Shown: in pieces, positions 1 through 11,421 of the stretch
Numbering within the stretch: the first letter of the stretch is position 1
Layout: every line of letters begins with the position of its first letter
Assembly: GCA_016617855.1 (NCBI GenBank)
Contig: JAECUM010001922.1
Coordinates: 41,403 to 105,402 of the forward strand
Source of the DNA: Megalonaias nervosa
Taxonomy: Eukaryota; Mollusca; Bivalvia; Unionida; Unionidae
Direction: 5' to 3'
DNA: 64,000 bases
Notes under the pieces: model-generated
Told to the model about the DNA's origin: nothing
Database searches by the model: none
The model's input: the letters and a program-made list of their open reading frames with translations, nothing else
Program-made: the position numbers and the translations under genes

Positions 1-126
1 AGCTATCGGCAAGCTTTCTCACATACCCACATTGGCCGAGCCCGAGACTCGAACCCACGCAGACAGAGTTGAGATGGCAGTGATCCGTAACGGTGAGCGC
101 TTTAGACCACTTGGCCATTCGGGGCC
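1..126 (-). repeat. tRNA-derived SINE family 1, copy a (cut by window edge)
   Basis: Read on the minus strand, the copy starts with a tRNA-like head. A Pol III A-box-like motif (TGGCCAAGTGG) lies at 117-107 and a B box (GGTTCGAGTCT) at 55-45. It then runs into the family-specific tail, which continues off the window. The same head and tail recur near 1.9, 3.9, 54.0, 55.0 and 55.2 kb. That repetition, plus the non-tRNA body, marks it as a SINE and not a tRNA gene. Confidence 0.8.
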
Positions 127-221
127 CCGCATTTTCATTGAGTTAATTAACAATTAACGTGATCCAAAAAGATCTCCACCACCCCCCCCCACCCCCCCAC
201 ACACAAGCAAGGGTGCATAAC

Positions 222-470
222 CAGCATTAGGGCGACATATATCCCAGAGAATCATTAGTGTGGCAGAATGACATCATGTTGTATTGTGATGTAACTGCAG
301 CACGTATTTGTATATGAATTCATCAAAATAAATTATAACTCGTTATCAAGCTGAAACATTATGTTGGAAACAATAAAGATTGTTTTAAACGAAACATTTG
401 TCGCCTTAATACTTGTCGCCATAATGATTCTACACAATTCACAGTGAAAGCATCCTTATGGCGACATAAT

Positions 471-508
<38 letters not shown>

Positions 509-540
509 TTTATCTAATTTAGCATTAAGGCGACACTGTT
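222..540. repeat. GGCGACA motif cluster with (AC)n microsatellite
   Basis: Copies of a GGCGACA core lie at about 230, 400, 416, 460 and 529. The two outer ones and the one near 460 read forward; the two near 400-420 read in reverse. A (CA)n tract fills 474-507. The arrangement suggests a small decayed interspersed element, but clean ends and a target duplication were not found. Confidence 0.35.
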
Positions 541-1284
541 TGCTATACCCAACAAAATATGAATGTAAAATTATAGTTGAAGATGACCAGAATCATTAAT
601 ATAAGTCTTTATAAACTGTATCATATCGTATATGCATCTATTTACCAACGTTATTTTGAACATTTTAAGTGTCGAACAAACGTGTAAACGAAAGACAGAA
701 GCTGCACTTTTATTGTCATGCAATGATAATTCTTAAAGCCCTTCTGAATGGGTGTGGTCATCTTATTTTTAGACCCATATAACATTAACTTTTTATCCTC
801 CCTTCCCCAATATTGAAGTGACCTTCAATATAAGTTTGAAACGAGTGAATTGCAGACGTGTTTGACCAGATAGATGCAAATACTTAAGTGAAATACACCC
901 GCTATTTACTGGAAGCAAGAAAAGTTTCCTTTCATTTATGCTGAAACGAATTGGCTTTCAATATGTATCACAGAGTGAAGCAAAAAATTTTGTTGACTGA
1001 ATCCCACACGATAATGACAGCCGTTTTTCGTTTATGTTCTATGTTCTCCTGATATGTGAACAATTGTATGGAAAACATAATGTTTACAAAAATTATCAGC
1101 TAGTACATTTTCCATGTCATGCTTGGAGCTAAGATTTTGATTGCTTAATTTTTTTTTTAGGTCGGAACGAGTTATTGTTTCCTTTACCATTTATTTTGCT
1201 GATCGTGTCCAAGACTGTCATTACAGAGATACGATAGTTTAAAGTAGAAACGTTGTTGCAACGATGAAGAACTAACAATACTTC
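541..1284. other. AT-rich non-coding stretch
   Basis: No convincing exon, RNA gene or recognisable mobile element was seen on either strand. Open frames are short and lack coding character. Confidence 0.5.
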
Positions 1285-2245
1285 AAGATAACAGCCATGG
1301 CGGTCATATTGCATTTTGGGCAGAACCATTATCATTTAGAACCAAGTAAACATTAGAAGTCATGTGGTGAAAACCCTATTCCGATATGAGCATTCCTCTA
1401 GGAGGAATAGAAATAACAAGATTTTCAAAATGGACACTATGTTGGCATTACCTGAATCAGAATTAGCACCATATTAATTTTGTACCAACTAGATATCGCA
1501 AGAAGATTTCTGGTAGAAACCCCATAATAATACCATGCAATTGAAGATTGAGCAATTATAAAAATTCAAAATTGATGCGGTGGTGGTCATTTCGATATTA
1601 GATCAGCAGATTTTCGTATTTTGGTTCAACCAGTCAGCATAAGAAGTCTTCAAGTTAAACCACCATGCTGATATAACAATGGCTAAGGATTAGAAGCGAA
1701 ATGGCCGCCATACTGAAAACAAGATCAGTTTCGATTTGCGTTTAAGTTTGGTTGCGAGTTTAATGCCATATTTGAGCATACGATAGACTGTAAATGGCGG
1801 CCAGTATATTTGATGGAGAAAGAACCTAAGAAAACCGCAGTTACAACCTCTGACCCATGGAATGCTACTTGCAATCTTTCCCACATACCCACAATAACCT
1901 GGTCAAGACTCAAAAGCATGCAGATAGAGGTGAGACGTGAGTGAGCTGTAAAAGCGAGTGCTCAGCACATTTGGCCATCTGGTGCACCAGTTGTATTTAG
2001 GACCAACTAAATATCATAAAAAGGTTCTTTTAGTGCAAACCCTAAGCCAGTTTGTCTTTCCATTCAGGAGAAGTAGCGACAACAAGATTTTTAAGATGGA
2101 TGCTATCGTGGCCATATTGGAAATCAGATTGGTACCATTTTCATTTAGGAATAACTAGAAATCATAGGAAGTGTTCTTGTGAAAACCAAGGTTAATATGA
2201 CCTTCTAAATAGGATAATTAGCAATAGCAAGCTTTCTAGATGGCC
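1285..2245. repeat. Degenerate repeat of roughly 120-190 bp units, split by a SINE
   Basis: Phrases such as TGGCxGxCATATT, CATTTAGGAxCAACTA and GTGAAAACCxTA recur in order near 1285-1420, 1430-1530, 1600-1700, 1990-2100 and 2100-2240. The copies are diverged, so the period is approximate. SINE family 1 copy b sits inside the array and must be younger than it. Confidence 0.5.
1757..1989 (-). repeat. tRNA-derived SINE family 1, copy b
   Basis: A near full-length but diverged minus-strand copy. The 3' part (GGCGTTAA-like, then the CTGGCCGCC block) is at the low-coordinate end. The tRNA-like head is near 1920-1989, with both promoter boxes eroded. It lies within a degenerate tandem array. Confidence 0.7.
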
Positions 2246-3150
2246 GTATTGGGCCAACTAGTCCACCGGACGAATGTGAGTTTATGCGTGTGGGTGTAAA
2301 GATTCATGTCAATCATCGAATTAGTTCAGGAGATGTAGCAATACCAGATGTGTGCTGATGATAGGATATAAGCCAGACGATGAACAGACTATTCCATAAG
2401 CTATGGTCTATAACCAGTAAAGGTACAAATGTTCGTTTGATCTTAACCAAACAACAGGAGTAGTCTAATGGAATGTAAAAGTATAATAACAGTATAGTAA
2501 AGACAAGATTTAGCTGCTGAGACTAAATAGATTCACTTCAATACACGTACTCCTCCTTTTTGAAAGTATTCTCTGGGTTATTTATTTCTAAGGTGAAATG
2601 AGAAGCACATGTAGCACACTATCGATACTCAACTAGCAGTTATTATCTTGGTCGATATATTATTTTAGCAGATGTCAATTCTTCAAAAACTACACATAAA
2701 ATGGGCTCCAACATTCAGCAGATATAATTATACTAAACCGAGGACACATATAGCTGATAATCAAATTCCACTAAAGCTACATAGAAAATTTGTCGTACAA
2801 TTCTACATGGGAATTATTGTGTGGCGATAAACGATGATTGGTCCAACAAGCAGGACCACAAATCTACAAAGTGATGTTGCAGACTGAACGACGAAACTCG
2901 TAAACCACAGTGTTATCAGTATCGTATTGCACGCCATATTTGGTAAACAAATGACTCTCTTACGACTACACAAGAACTATTTATTTCCGTATATTACACG
3001 AAATTTATTTCATTGTGTTGATAAAATGCTTTAAATAACACCAAAATAAATAGTAAATGATCCTTTTTATGCATTTTTTCAAAGTGTTAATTGTCTAAAG
3101 TTTTTCTACTTTGGAAATATGTTTCATATCCCAGTTACATTGCAAATGTG
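2246..3150. other. Non-coding stretch, nothing recognised
   Basis: AT-rich sequence with no supported gene. A somewhat CpG-richer stretch at about 2870-2960 lies upstream of the speculative spliced ORF at 3167-3486. No promoter motif could be identified. Confidence 0.4.
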
Positions 3151-3166
3151 TTAAGTATCCGTCGTG

Positions 3167-3193
3167 ATGGTCGACATTTTTTCACCGAAGCAT
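3167..3193 (+). CDS. Speculative first coding exon of a small spliced ORF
   Basis: An ATG opens nine codons (MVDIFSPKH) that run straight into a consensus splice donor, GTAAGT, at 3194. The split falls between codons (phase 0). It matches the frame of an open stretch at 3319-3486 that is preceded by a pyrimidine-rich tract ending in AAG. No family is recognised. Short ORFs with splice-like borders arise by chance in AT-rich DNA, so this is only a candidate. Confidence 0.22.
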
Positions 3194-3318
3194 GTAAGTA
3201 ATTTGTTTAATTATTAAATATAATATAATCAATGCATACCAAAGTCAATGCATGTACATGTATATTTTTCAAAAAACATTTTTTGAAAATTTTTTTTTTT
3301 TTGTTGTTGTTTTTTAAG

Positions 3319-3486
3319 CAACTCTATGAAATTTTACAAGTCACACGGTTTGCATTGGAATTAATAGGCCAAACCTCACATTTTATCACGCATGTTGCAT
3401 TCACTGTTAACACGGACTGCATGGATTCACTTGATTTGTGTCCCTGTAGACCTACTTCGTGTCGTTTGATTTGGCTTCTTGGCTAG
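3319..3486 (+). CDS. Speculative second coding exon, unrecognised product
   Basis: Starts after a T/G-rich tract ending in TTTTTTAAG. It reads open for 55 codons to a TAG stop and ends in a Cys-containing tail (DCMDSLDLCPCRPTSC). Spliced in phase 0 to the exon at 3167-3193 it would give a protein of about 64 residues. There is no signal peptide, membrane segment or known motif. It may equally be a chance ORF. An alternative reading starts at an upstream ATG at 3232 without splicing. Confidence 0.22.
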   Translation, partial: QLYEILQVTRFALELIGQTSHFITHVAFTVNTDCMDSLDLCPCRPTSCRLIWLLG

Positions 3487-3779
3487 CTTTGGGTCCTTTA
3501 AGACAGTGTATTTTCTATCTGATAATGCTTGTCCTGGAACACTTGTAGTGCTCGCACTTAAGAATATGTTGAAGTGTTACTGTTTCTCTCCTTCTGTCTT
3601 CAACGTCCAGAAAGGTTTGAAAATTTAAATTTCGAAAATTGAGTGTTCAGATAAATGTTACCCGTCCTGTATAATGTCCTTCCTTCTTAGGAAGACCATC
3701 TACACTTAAATATTTAGAATATCTTTTAAACTAGTTCGTCAGAACTTCTATGATCCCAGGTAAGTTTCACTTTTAATTT

Positions 3780-4044
3780 TTCGGTGTTGTTGTTGTTGTA
3801 GGAATTAATGCCATTTTCAGCAGAAGATAGGTTATATAGGACGGCCAGTATAACTGGTGGAGGAAGAACGCTGAAAAACCCCGGGAAGAACCACCGACTC
3901 ACGAGAAGCTACTAGCAAGCTTTCTCACGTACCCACGTTAGCTGAGTTTCAGACTCGAACCCACGCAGACAGAGGTGAGATGGCAGTGATCTGGAACGGT
4001 GAACGCTTTAGACCACTCGGCCACTCGGGGCCCTTCGGTGTTGT
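3780..4044 (-). repeat. tRNA-derived SINE family 1, copy c, with 11-bp target duplication
   Basis: The best-preserved copy. TTCGGTGTTGT flanks it at 3780-3790 and 4034-4044 as a target-site duplication. The minus-strand element therefore spans 4033-3791: tRNA-like head with A and B boxes, body, then the conserved 3' block and a short (CAA)n tail. The intact duplication indicates LINE-driven retroposition and a fairly recent insertion. Confidence 0.85.
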
Positions 4045-4379
4045 AGTTTGTCCAAAGTTGGTCTTTGTTGCTTGAAATAATGTGGTTTGCCAATTTATGC
4101 TCTACATGCCTAACGTAATACTGGAGGTAGTCACTATGACCTTGTTCTTCAAGATTGTTTTTAAGTTTGATGTTTCACTCATCAGAGGTCGCAGAGTCGT
4201 ATGTTCCGTATATATAACATACATCCTGTCATGGTTTATTTTTTTTTTATGAAAGTACAGCACAATTATATGATTAGGAATGTTTAATAAAATATTAATT
4301 GACACATAATTTAAATAGAATATATATGCAAAATTAAATGATATATAATATTCTGTATAATTAGCCAAGTTGATAGTGC

Positions 4380-5150
4380 TGACTTTGTAATATTAAAGCA
4401 TTATCACATCTTACTTTGTCACAATGAATCTGTCTTTGTCGTACAGTATCTTAAATTTAGTACATTACTTATATTAAACTTACTTATTTTATATTACTTT
4501 CATAATATTATGATGTCTCGAAACATGATAATTACTATATAAAATTATTAAATCTGGCTTTTTCACATTGAATCTGCCTATATCATATGATATCCGGTTC
4601 GTTATTAGTTTTTTAAACTTTGTCTGCCTTTGTTCCATTAAATATTGATATTAAACATATGCAATATATTACATATGTATTTTATATTACTTTCAAAATA
4701 TTGTCTTCCAACAAGATAATTATCTTCTAAACTTTTATATCTGGCTTTGTTACATTGAGTCTGCTTCGTCATACATTATCTGTGCTATATGACTTTGTCA
4801 TTTTCTATCTGCCTTTGTTCTGTTATTTATTTATATTAAAATTGTGCAGGATATTACTTTCATAATATTAATATTTGTTTCTTAATAAGATAATTGTATA
4901 AAATAATTAAATATGGCTTGGTCACATTGAGTCTGCTTTTGTCATACCCTGTCTTAGCTGAAATAATTATTGAGTCTGCCTTTGTCATACACTGTGTTAT
5001 ATGACAGTCATTGAGTCTGTCTTTGTCATACACTGTCTTACATGACATAGTCATTGAGTCTGCCTTTGTTACACACTGTCTTATATGACATAGTCGTACT
5101 CTATCTGCTTTGTTCTATTAAATATTTATATTATACTTATTTAATATAAA
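4380..5150. repeat. Degenerate AT-rich tandem repeat
   Basis: The phrases TTGAGTCTGCCTTTGTCATA and ATATTACTTTCATAATATT recur at irregular spacing, and four near-identical short units crowd 4920-5100. Longer units of roughly 180 bp appear to contain shorter ones of about 40 bp. No coding signal was seen. Confidence 0.5.
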
Positions 5151-5433
5151 ACTGCGATGATATTATTGTGTGTATCTCAATAATATAATTATGTTGTTAA
5201 ATAGCATGTTAATGAACGTTTATTAATAGTTAACGGCATCAATATCGTTGTCACAGAGCAAAATAAAGGGACACAGCAAAAGGTGCAGGTGTACCAAGTT
5301 TGCATTAAAACAACCTTAAAACATGCTTTTTTCTTATTTTAAATATAATATTGTCAAAATAAAGTCTAATATGATGGCAGATAGGACATCCAACCGGAAG
5401 CTACACCATCGTCTCCTGAAGACGGACGGATGC

Positions 5434-5435
<2 letters not shown>

Positions 5436-5502
<67 letters not shown>
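5436..5502. repeat. (TA)n microsatellite
   Basis: An uninterrupted TA dinucleotide run. It creates long Ile-Tyr open frames on both strands that are not genes. Confidence 0.97.
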
Positions 5503-5504
<2 letters not shown>

Positions 5505-5535
5505 AATTAAACAGACTTTGCATGACTTTGTCTGA

Positions 5536-5670
5536 CTTTGTGGTGTTTCTTTGGACCACGGGAATGGAGCCAAATCCCATGAAGTCGTCAGTTGCTACTG
5601 GAGCGAATGGAGTGTTCTCGATATGAATGCAAGTGCATGTAGCTGGAAGGTGTATGTGTATTATGATTCA
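5536..5670 (+). CDS. Candidate internal or first coding exon, unrecognised
   Basis: The frame is open from 5536, after an in-frame TGA at 5533-5535, to a consensus donor GTAAGTAT at 5671. It reads ...SCYWSEWSVLDMNASACS and then WKVYVYYDS. The phase-0 junction matches the strong acceptor at 6468, and the joined reading frame stays open for 39 more codons. The true left edge is unclear: an AG at 5569-5570 would start the exon in phase 1, or an ATG at about 5621 could be the start. A phase-1 donor at 3760 could supply an upstream exon. The WSEWS run recalls thrombospondin type 1 repeats, but the cysteine pattern does not fit, so no family is claimed. Confidence 0.38.
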
Positions 5671-6152
5671 GTAAGTATTATCAAAGAAATATAATTTATT
5701 AGAAAAATTTGTTTCTTTAAATATGTTACCCGATCAGAATACCTAAAGAAAATAGGTATGAGGTGGAGGGCGATACATCCCCTTACCCTTGATATCTTAA
5801 GTCATGTTCTAGATAATCTGACTGGTAAACAGATTCCATATGGGGGAGAGCAACTTCAAAAAGGAAAGGTCATAAAGTTGCTTCCTTCGATGCTAACACT
5901 CTGCACCATAGCAACCAGATGAGTTGAGCCTTTATGTTGAAAGATCTCTGCGATAAAACTAGAGAGGTGTACTCGGATCCCCATCCAAGGTATGGATAAT
6001 AACAGAACAGTTTCACTCATATACAATGTTTTAACGAAAGTGGGACTGTTGGTCATTTAAAGTGGGGGACTGGGTTTGTAATGTGGGATTATCTCACATT
6101 CTGCCCCCAACCATTATAATCTATTAATGACATAATTTTTTAAAAGGTTTTT

Positions 6153-6154
<2 letters not shown>

Positions 6155-6212
<58 letters not shown>
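6155..6212. repeat. (TA)n microsatellite inside the candidate intron 5671-6468
   Basis: A plain TA dinucleotide run. The surrounding 800 bp between the two candidate plus-strand exons shows no other feature. Confidence 0.97.
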
Positions 6213-6216
<4 letters not shown>

Positions 6217-6468
6217 TTAAACAAAAATCATCTATCACTGCAAATAACGTGTTGAGTTTTGGCATTGACCCGCCTGTTTTATCATTGGTAATATGAGTTG
6301 AATTCTTGAAGTGCTTTTCAACATCTTTTTTTCCGCCATAAAATATTCTGAAGTCGGAATTGCAAACTACACAAAATGCATATTTGTCGTCGTTTACTTT
6401 AATGTTATATACCTAAATTGCGCTGTCCATGCAGAATTAAATTTAAACAATATATTTTTTCTTTCCAG

Positions 6469-6588
6469 CTGGTTAATGGAGCTGCGAATGTGTACCCCAA
6501 GTACTTGCTCATTGAGTCACCGGGTACCAGTTTACCGTATACAAGTATTCAAACAGTACACATGGCCCTACAACTCCTTGCTTTGTAA
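6469..6588 (+). CDS. Candidate terminal coding exon, unrecognised
   Basis: A strong acceptor (TTTTTTCTTTCCAG) ends at 6468. The following 39 codons are open to a TAA at 6586-6588, including NGAANVYPKYLLIESPG and then a hydrophobic end (HMALQLLAL). Base composition is clearly less AT-rich than the flanks, and codon choice looks like coding DNA. The phase-0 start agrees with the donor after 5670. No domain is recognised. A transcript read crossing the 798-bp intron would confirm it. Without that, a chance combination remains possible. Confidence 0.42.
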   Translation: MVNGAANVYPKYLLIESPGTSLPYTSIQTVHMALQLLAL

Positions 6589-7127
6589 AGGCAGCACTAA
6601 CTTTGTTTTCAAGCTGACAATCATTTTCATGAAGCAGCGAATATAATACATGTACTTGTTCAGTGCCAAGTAGTACCTCTTTTGGTAAATGTTCAACCTT
6701 AATCTCTTAGCTGTTTTCCAATGTGACAACCCTATGATTGAGTTGCAAGTGATACTTTGCTTAGTGGCAAGTAATAGAGTGGTTATTTGATCTTGCCACT
6801 CAACTGACACATGTTCAGTAGCAACCTTTAATCAATTTTACAAACTGTATGATCATTATGCTACTTATAAAGCCAACGCTCGGTCTCTACATAAGCACCC
6901 GCATTTTACAGTGAAGCCAAGTTAAAGGAGTCAAACAATATTGATGATGACTAGACCATGCCGATTTATGAGATGATGATGGAGGATTTCAGAACTTTAT
7001 CAGAAAATTAGGATTAATTCTTGGACTTTGTACCGGATGACATCATATAGTAACATTTATAGGATACTGTGAACCAAATAATGTGGAGTTAACAGTAATC
7101 ATTTTGTAAGAGGTGTGGAATTAACAT
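6589..7127. other. Non-coding stretch before hAT-like copy A
   Basis: AT-rich, no supported exon or repeat. It would include the 3' UTR if the 6469-6588 exon is real, but no convincing poly(A) signal was assigned. Confidence 0.4.
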
Positions 7128-7240
7128 ATTATCATGCGTGAAGCTAGACTTTAATTTTTGGGAGAAGTAACTTCTCCATTTGGACAGAACAGGGAGAAGT
7201 GGGAGCCAAACAGGGAGAAGTGGGAGCAAAGCAAGAAATG

Positions 7241-7242
<2 letters not shown>

Positions 7243-7286
<44 letters not shown>
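7243..7286. repeat. (TA)n tract internal to hAT-like copy A
   Basis: A TA run at the same backbone position as 18429-18462 in copy B. It resumes at 8095-8130 on the other side of the LINE fragment, so the LINE piece appears to sit within the TA tract. Confidence 0.9.
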
Positions 7287-7290
<4 letters not shown>

Positions 7291-8094
7291 GCTGTCAATC
7301 ACTTCAAGTACCTTGGAGACATCATATCTTCCAATGGATTGCTAGACATAGAGATAACAGCATGCATCAGCAGCGCCAGTCAATCACTAGGACGTCTCTG
7401 CTCTCATGTGTTGAGTCACAGGAATATCAAACTGTCTACCAAGATAAAGGTGTATAAAGCAGTTGTACTAACAAGCCTCCTATATGGATGTGAGACCTGG
7501 ACAACATACAAGAAGCACATCAAACAGCTTGAGTGCTTCCACATGAGCCCTGTGCTGGATTATGGGTGTCAGATGGCAAGACAGAGTGATGAACCTACAA
7601 GTGCTGGATAGAGCAGGCTTAACTAGTATTGAAGCGATGGTCATGAGAGCCCAACTCCGGTGGATGGGTCATGTCATCGATATGGAGAAGTCTCGAATGC
7701 CATGTCAGATTTTGTATGGAGTTCTATCTAGTGGGCACAGAAAAACTGGTCGCCCGAAGAAGAGATTCAAAGACTCCATCAAGGACAGCCTGAGATTCTG
7801 CTCGATATCTGTGACAGACCTTGAGTCCTGCGCCAAGGATAGACCTGGCTGGTGTGCAGCTGTTCGTAATGGGTGCAAAACCTTCGATGATGCTCTTAGA
7901 ATGCAAATCGCCAATGCCAGGGAATGCAGGAAGGTCTCAACATCAAGAACCAACCCATGCCTTCAGTGCACACACTGCTCCAGGACATGTGCATCTTGTA
8001 TCGGACTCATCAGCCACATGAGGACCCATCAGCGAAGAACAGCGCAGGATTGGCTTCATCAAGCCCAGATGGTTAACCAATGATGATGATGATG
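7287..8094 (+). mobile_element. 5'-truncated LINE: C-terminal end of ORF2 with zinc finger, frameshifted
   Basis: Two overlapping frames (7287 to about 7550, then 7562-8083) together encode the C-terminal end of a non-LTR reverse transcriptase ORF. The first frame starts at HFKYLGDIISSNG, the thumb-side motif found after the catalytic domain, and includes LLYGCETWT. The second carries QLRWMGHV, GRPKKRFKDSIK and a C2H2-type finger, CTHC-x12-HMRTH. The element ends in a (TGA)n tail at 8081-8094. A frameshift lies near 7543-7562, so this is a dead copy. The catalytic RT domain and endonuclease are missing, as is usual for 5'-truncated LINE insertions. It is a different family from the LINE at 18.8-21.8 kb, since the C-terminal sequences differ. 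Confidence 0.88.
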
Positions 8095-8130
8095 TATATA
8101 TATATATATATGTATGTATGTATATATATA

Positions 8131-9928
8131 AACATTATGAATAAATAGAGATAAACAGTTTTATTAATATGTATTTTTATTACAAACAATGTACTCTTTA
8201 GATAATTTATTATATCCTCATATATTATTAAAGAATGTTCACTATTCCGTCAGAACTCAAATTATATAATAAAAGTTATGATCTGCATAATACTTATAAT
8301 AATATAATAAAGAAGTATTCTATAAATAATCAATCAAAATGTATTTAAAATGTTTTCATAATGCCTCTTCATTTTAAGTGAATTAGTAAACTTATTTTTA
8401 TGATATAAATTTATACCTTCACTATTTAAGTTATTCTGGAAATTAGAATAACATAAAAACATTCTTAAATAATTGTAAAAATGGGACATAATTCAAACAC
8501 AAATCCTTCACATAGTTTAAAGAATATAATACATTATATTAAAAAAAAATTAATGAATGTCGTATAGAGTTTTGGAATTTAAATCTTTTGGATATACCAA
8601 ATTAAGATGGTGAATCCAATAAGCTTCCTTTAACAGACATCCCATCTCAGAATCAACTATAACATTAGGTTGAAAGGAGAAATCTTGAAAAGTATGGGAA
8701 CTGTTGCTAAATTGTGCAGCAACATGAGATGAAAATGATTGATTGATATAATTTTTTATGTCTGATCTACACTAGTTCATGTGTTTAGATATTTGTTGCT
8801 GGTTTGTCCAATATACTGGATGCTACACTTTTTGCATGTGATCAAATAAATAACATTTGATGTGCACAATTAGTGTCACAATGCATTTTAAATGTTTCTT
8901 TCATATTATTACTATTGAAAGAAGTATTTTCATTAATGAAAGAACAGTGCGAACATCTGGGTCAACTACATTTAGCCGACGATCTCTTCTGATATGATGT
9001 TTTTCTTGTTTAGAATTAATTAGGAAATCTTTAAGGTTTTTAGTCCTTTTATTAGTAAGTATAGGTTTGCTTTTGTGTAGCAATTTAACACTTGCATTAC
9101 ATTATAATTTTAATAAATCCCAATATTTATTGATAATTTTACCTATATTAGGCAAACTTGGATTATATACAATAACAAAAGGAATGATATCTTCATTTCT
9201 TTTTTTGATTTTACATTGCAGTGATTTAAGTTGTGTCAGAGAAAATACTTTTCGGAAAGCAGTATTAATGATGTCAGTAGGGTAATTTCTATTTAAAAAA
9301 TGTTGACCTAACTCTGTTAAAGATGATTTAAAAACAGTGTCACCCGAAATAATTCTTCTATATCGTTTTGCTTGACTATGTGGTAACCTGTTTTTACATG
9401 ATTTAGGACGACATGAAGAATATTCATCTTACTTATGAATATTCGTGTTTGTAACATCAACTATAGTAGTGATGTCATTATTTTCATTTTTCACAACCTC
9501 CGTGTCCAAAAATGATATTTTAGTTTTAGACACATTGAATGTAAAATTTTATTGTTGGATGTACTTTGTTTAAAAAGCCTATAAAATAACAAAGGTCTTC
9601 TAATGAATAACTCCAAACCGTAAAGATATCATAATCAACAGAGATATATGCATCTTTAAGATCCAGTTTTATATATTTATATGTAATAAAATATTATTTA
9701 TCTGTAATATATATGCATTTTTCCATGTCAATTATTTGTTAAAGATTAAAACAATTATGTACAGTAAAATTTTAAGCTATTAGATCATCTTGTTTATGTT
9801 GTTTATATCACTCAGAAACAGAATATATTTAATGACGTAAGCAATGGTACTGAAGTCAGTTTAAATTCAGTCTGATGAAGCAATTTAAGCTAAACCAGTC
9901 ATACATTCTATGTGTTGGTGTTTTTTAT
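8131..9928 (-). mobile_element. Decayed Penelope-like element with GIY-YIG endonuclease
   Basis: This block is absent from the sister hAT copy at the same place. Read on the minus strand, it first gives a reverse-transcriptase end: VDYDIFTVW at about 9640-9610, then FLNKVHPTIKF, then (after a shift) NVSKTKISFLDTEVVK near 9535-9490. A linker segment (NLKDFLINSKQEK) follows at about 9040-9000. Last comes a GIY-YIG core, NVIYLITCKKCSIQYIGQT, at 8857-8801. That order of RT then GIY-YIG is the hallmark of Penelope-like retroelements. Several stops and frameshifts, and a broken YxDD-type motif, make it inactive. Ends are approximate, set by comparison with copy B. Confidence 0.85.
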
Positions 9929-11421
9929 ATTATGTGCATTGTGTTTTCTTATTTTAATTATGTCCTCTTTTTCTCAGTATTCAGTTAACATAGTTTTAAG
10001 CACTACTTTATTTTCAAGTTGAAAAATCTGTTATATGTTTATTATCAACACAATTTGTACATGTATAAAAATTATTATATTCATACCCATTATATTTGTA
10101 CTTGTAGACGTATATGCATGTTTGGATTGAGGTAAATGCAGTGTATTCTGGCCACAACTTAAAAAAGGACAGCAGAAAGTATTCACTGTAATTAGTTTTA
10201 ACTGATAGGAGTAACAAGACTAGAGTTTTGTAATCGCAAGTCAGTAAAAATGCTTAATAAACTACCACTTAATTTCTTATTTTATTTCTACGACAAGTAC
10301 ATTTGAGCAAATGCACAAGTGACTTCAAACCATATTCTTCTTCTTGATTTCACTGTTCCCAATAATACATTACTGTAACTATTCACAGACAACATACTGA
10401 AACATTAAGTTCAATATATGACTGAACTAGACCCTTTTTCCAACTGAATGCATATTATGCCATGTGACTGCATCTAATTTTAGAAAGAGGGATTTTCTTA
10501 ATATAACCACTCACTTTCTAGCTTTATTGAAAAAATCCATCAATAGGACTGCATATGTACAGTTTTATTATTCGCCTACGTACTGGTAGCAATGACATGC
10601 ATTGATTAAATAGTATCTGCTTCACTACTATATATATTTTTCATATTTTCAAGAAATTGACTGATTTAGAAAACAACCTTGACCATATTGCATTTTTTCG
10701 AATTCCACAACACAGTACTGTACCATGTTTCTGATGTACATGATTAAATATTTAGACTAAATTTTCTATCACATAATATTTAAACTCTGTTTACATTGAA
10801 TTAGAAATTTTCCTTGATCTATTTGCACAGTTATTTATGGCAATCTAATGAAGATGTATTTCATAGACACAGTGATGTCCACCATTACAGATTCACTTAC
10901 AGTTTTCAAACTGATTTTATAAAGAAAATAATGCAAACACAGCAGTTAAAATCTCCAGTTAAAAAAAAAAAATTAGAGAATGTTCTTCACAGAGTATAGT
11001 TATAAAAAGAAATTACTATTTACATACTGGTGTTTAAATTTCAAAACAGAATCTAGTATGTTTTCATCATAGTACAGTAGGCCCAACTTCAGGAAATCGA
11101 GCAGTGATATCTTGCTCGAGAAAAAAGGTTAATGGTCAGTTAGCTATTAAAACATGCCTGTGAACATGCATGAGTTTGTCAGTGTAGGCTAACTGGTATC
11201 AACACTGCATAAATACATTTTGCCTTGGGTTACAAAACACTGCTAGAACTTCCTGGATACAGTGGGGGAGCATCTCAAAAGTCATAAACTACATCCAGTA
11301 ATTTTACCTCTGAAAAATAGAGGATGAAGTCATTTTCACTTTCCCAACAGAAGAAGGCAAAGTTTACATTTTTCAGGCTACCTGAATGCCCACTTTGCCT
11401 GGTAGTGTGACCCCTGATTAT

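Larger units (their letters stand above)
7133..11416 (+). mobile_element. Non-autonomous hAT-like DNA transposon, copy A, with nested retroelements
   Basis: The left end reads CATGCGTGAAGCTAG, a variant of CAGGGGTGAAGCTAG in copy B. The right end reads CTGGTAGTGTGACCCCTG. ATTAT flanks it at 7128-7132 and 11417-11421 as a 5-bp duplication. The backbone matches copy B (18340-23150) in order: GAAGCTAGACTT, GGGAGAAGTRACTTCTCC, an internal (TA)n, then matching blocks from about 9930 to 11416. No transposase ORF is left. A LINE fragment (7287-8094) and a Penelope-like element (about 8131-9928) account for the difference in length. CAGGGG ends with 5-bp duplications fit the hAT5-type group (inference). 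Confidence 0.8.

Noticed and set aside
5323..5573. Open frames of Ile-Tyr repeats on both strands
   Set aside because: They are translations of the (TA)n tract at 5436-5502, not genes. The same applies to the frames over 7243-7286.
5569..5670. Thrombospondin type 1 repeat suggested by WSEWS
   Set aside because: The required cysteine spacing after WSxW is absent; the match is limited to five residues.
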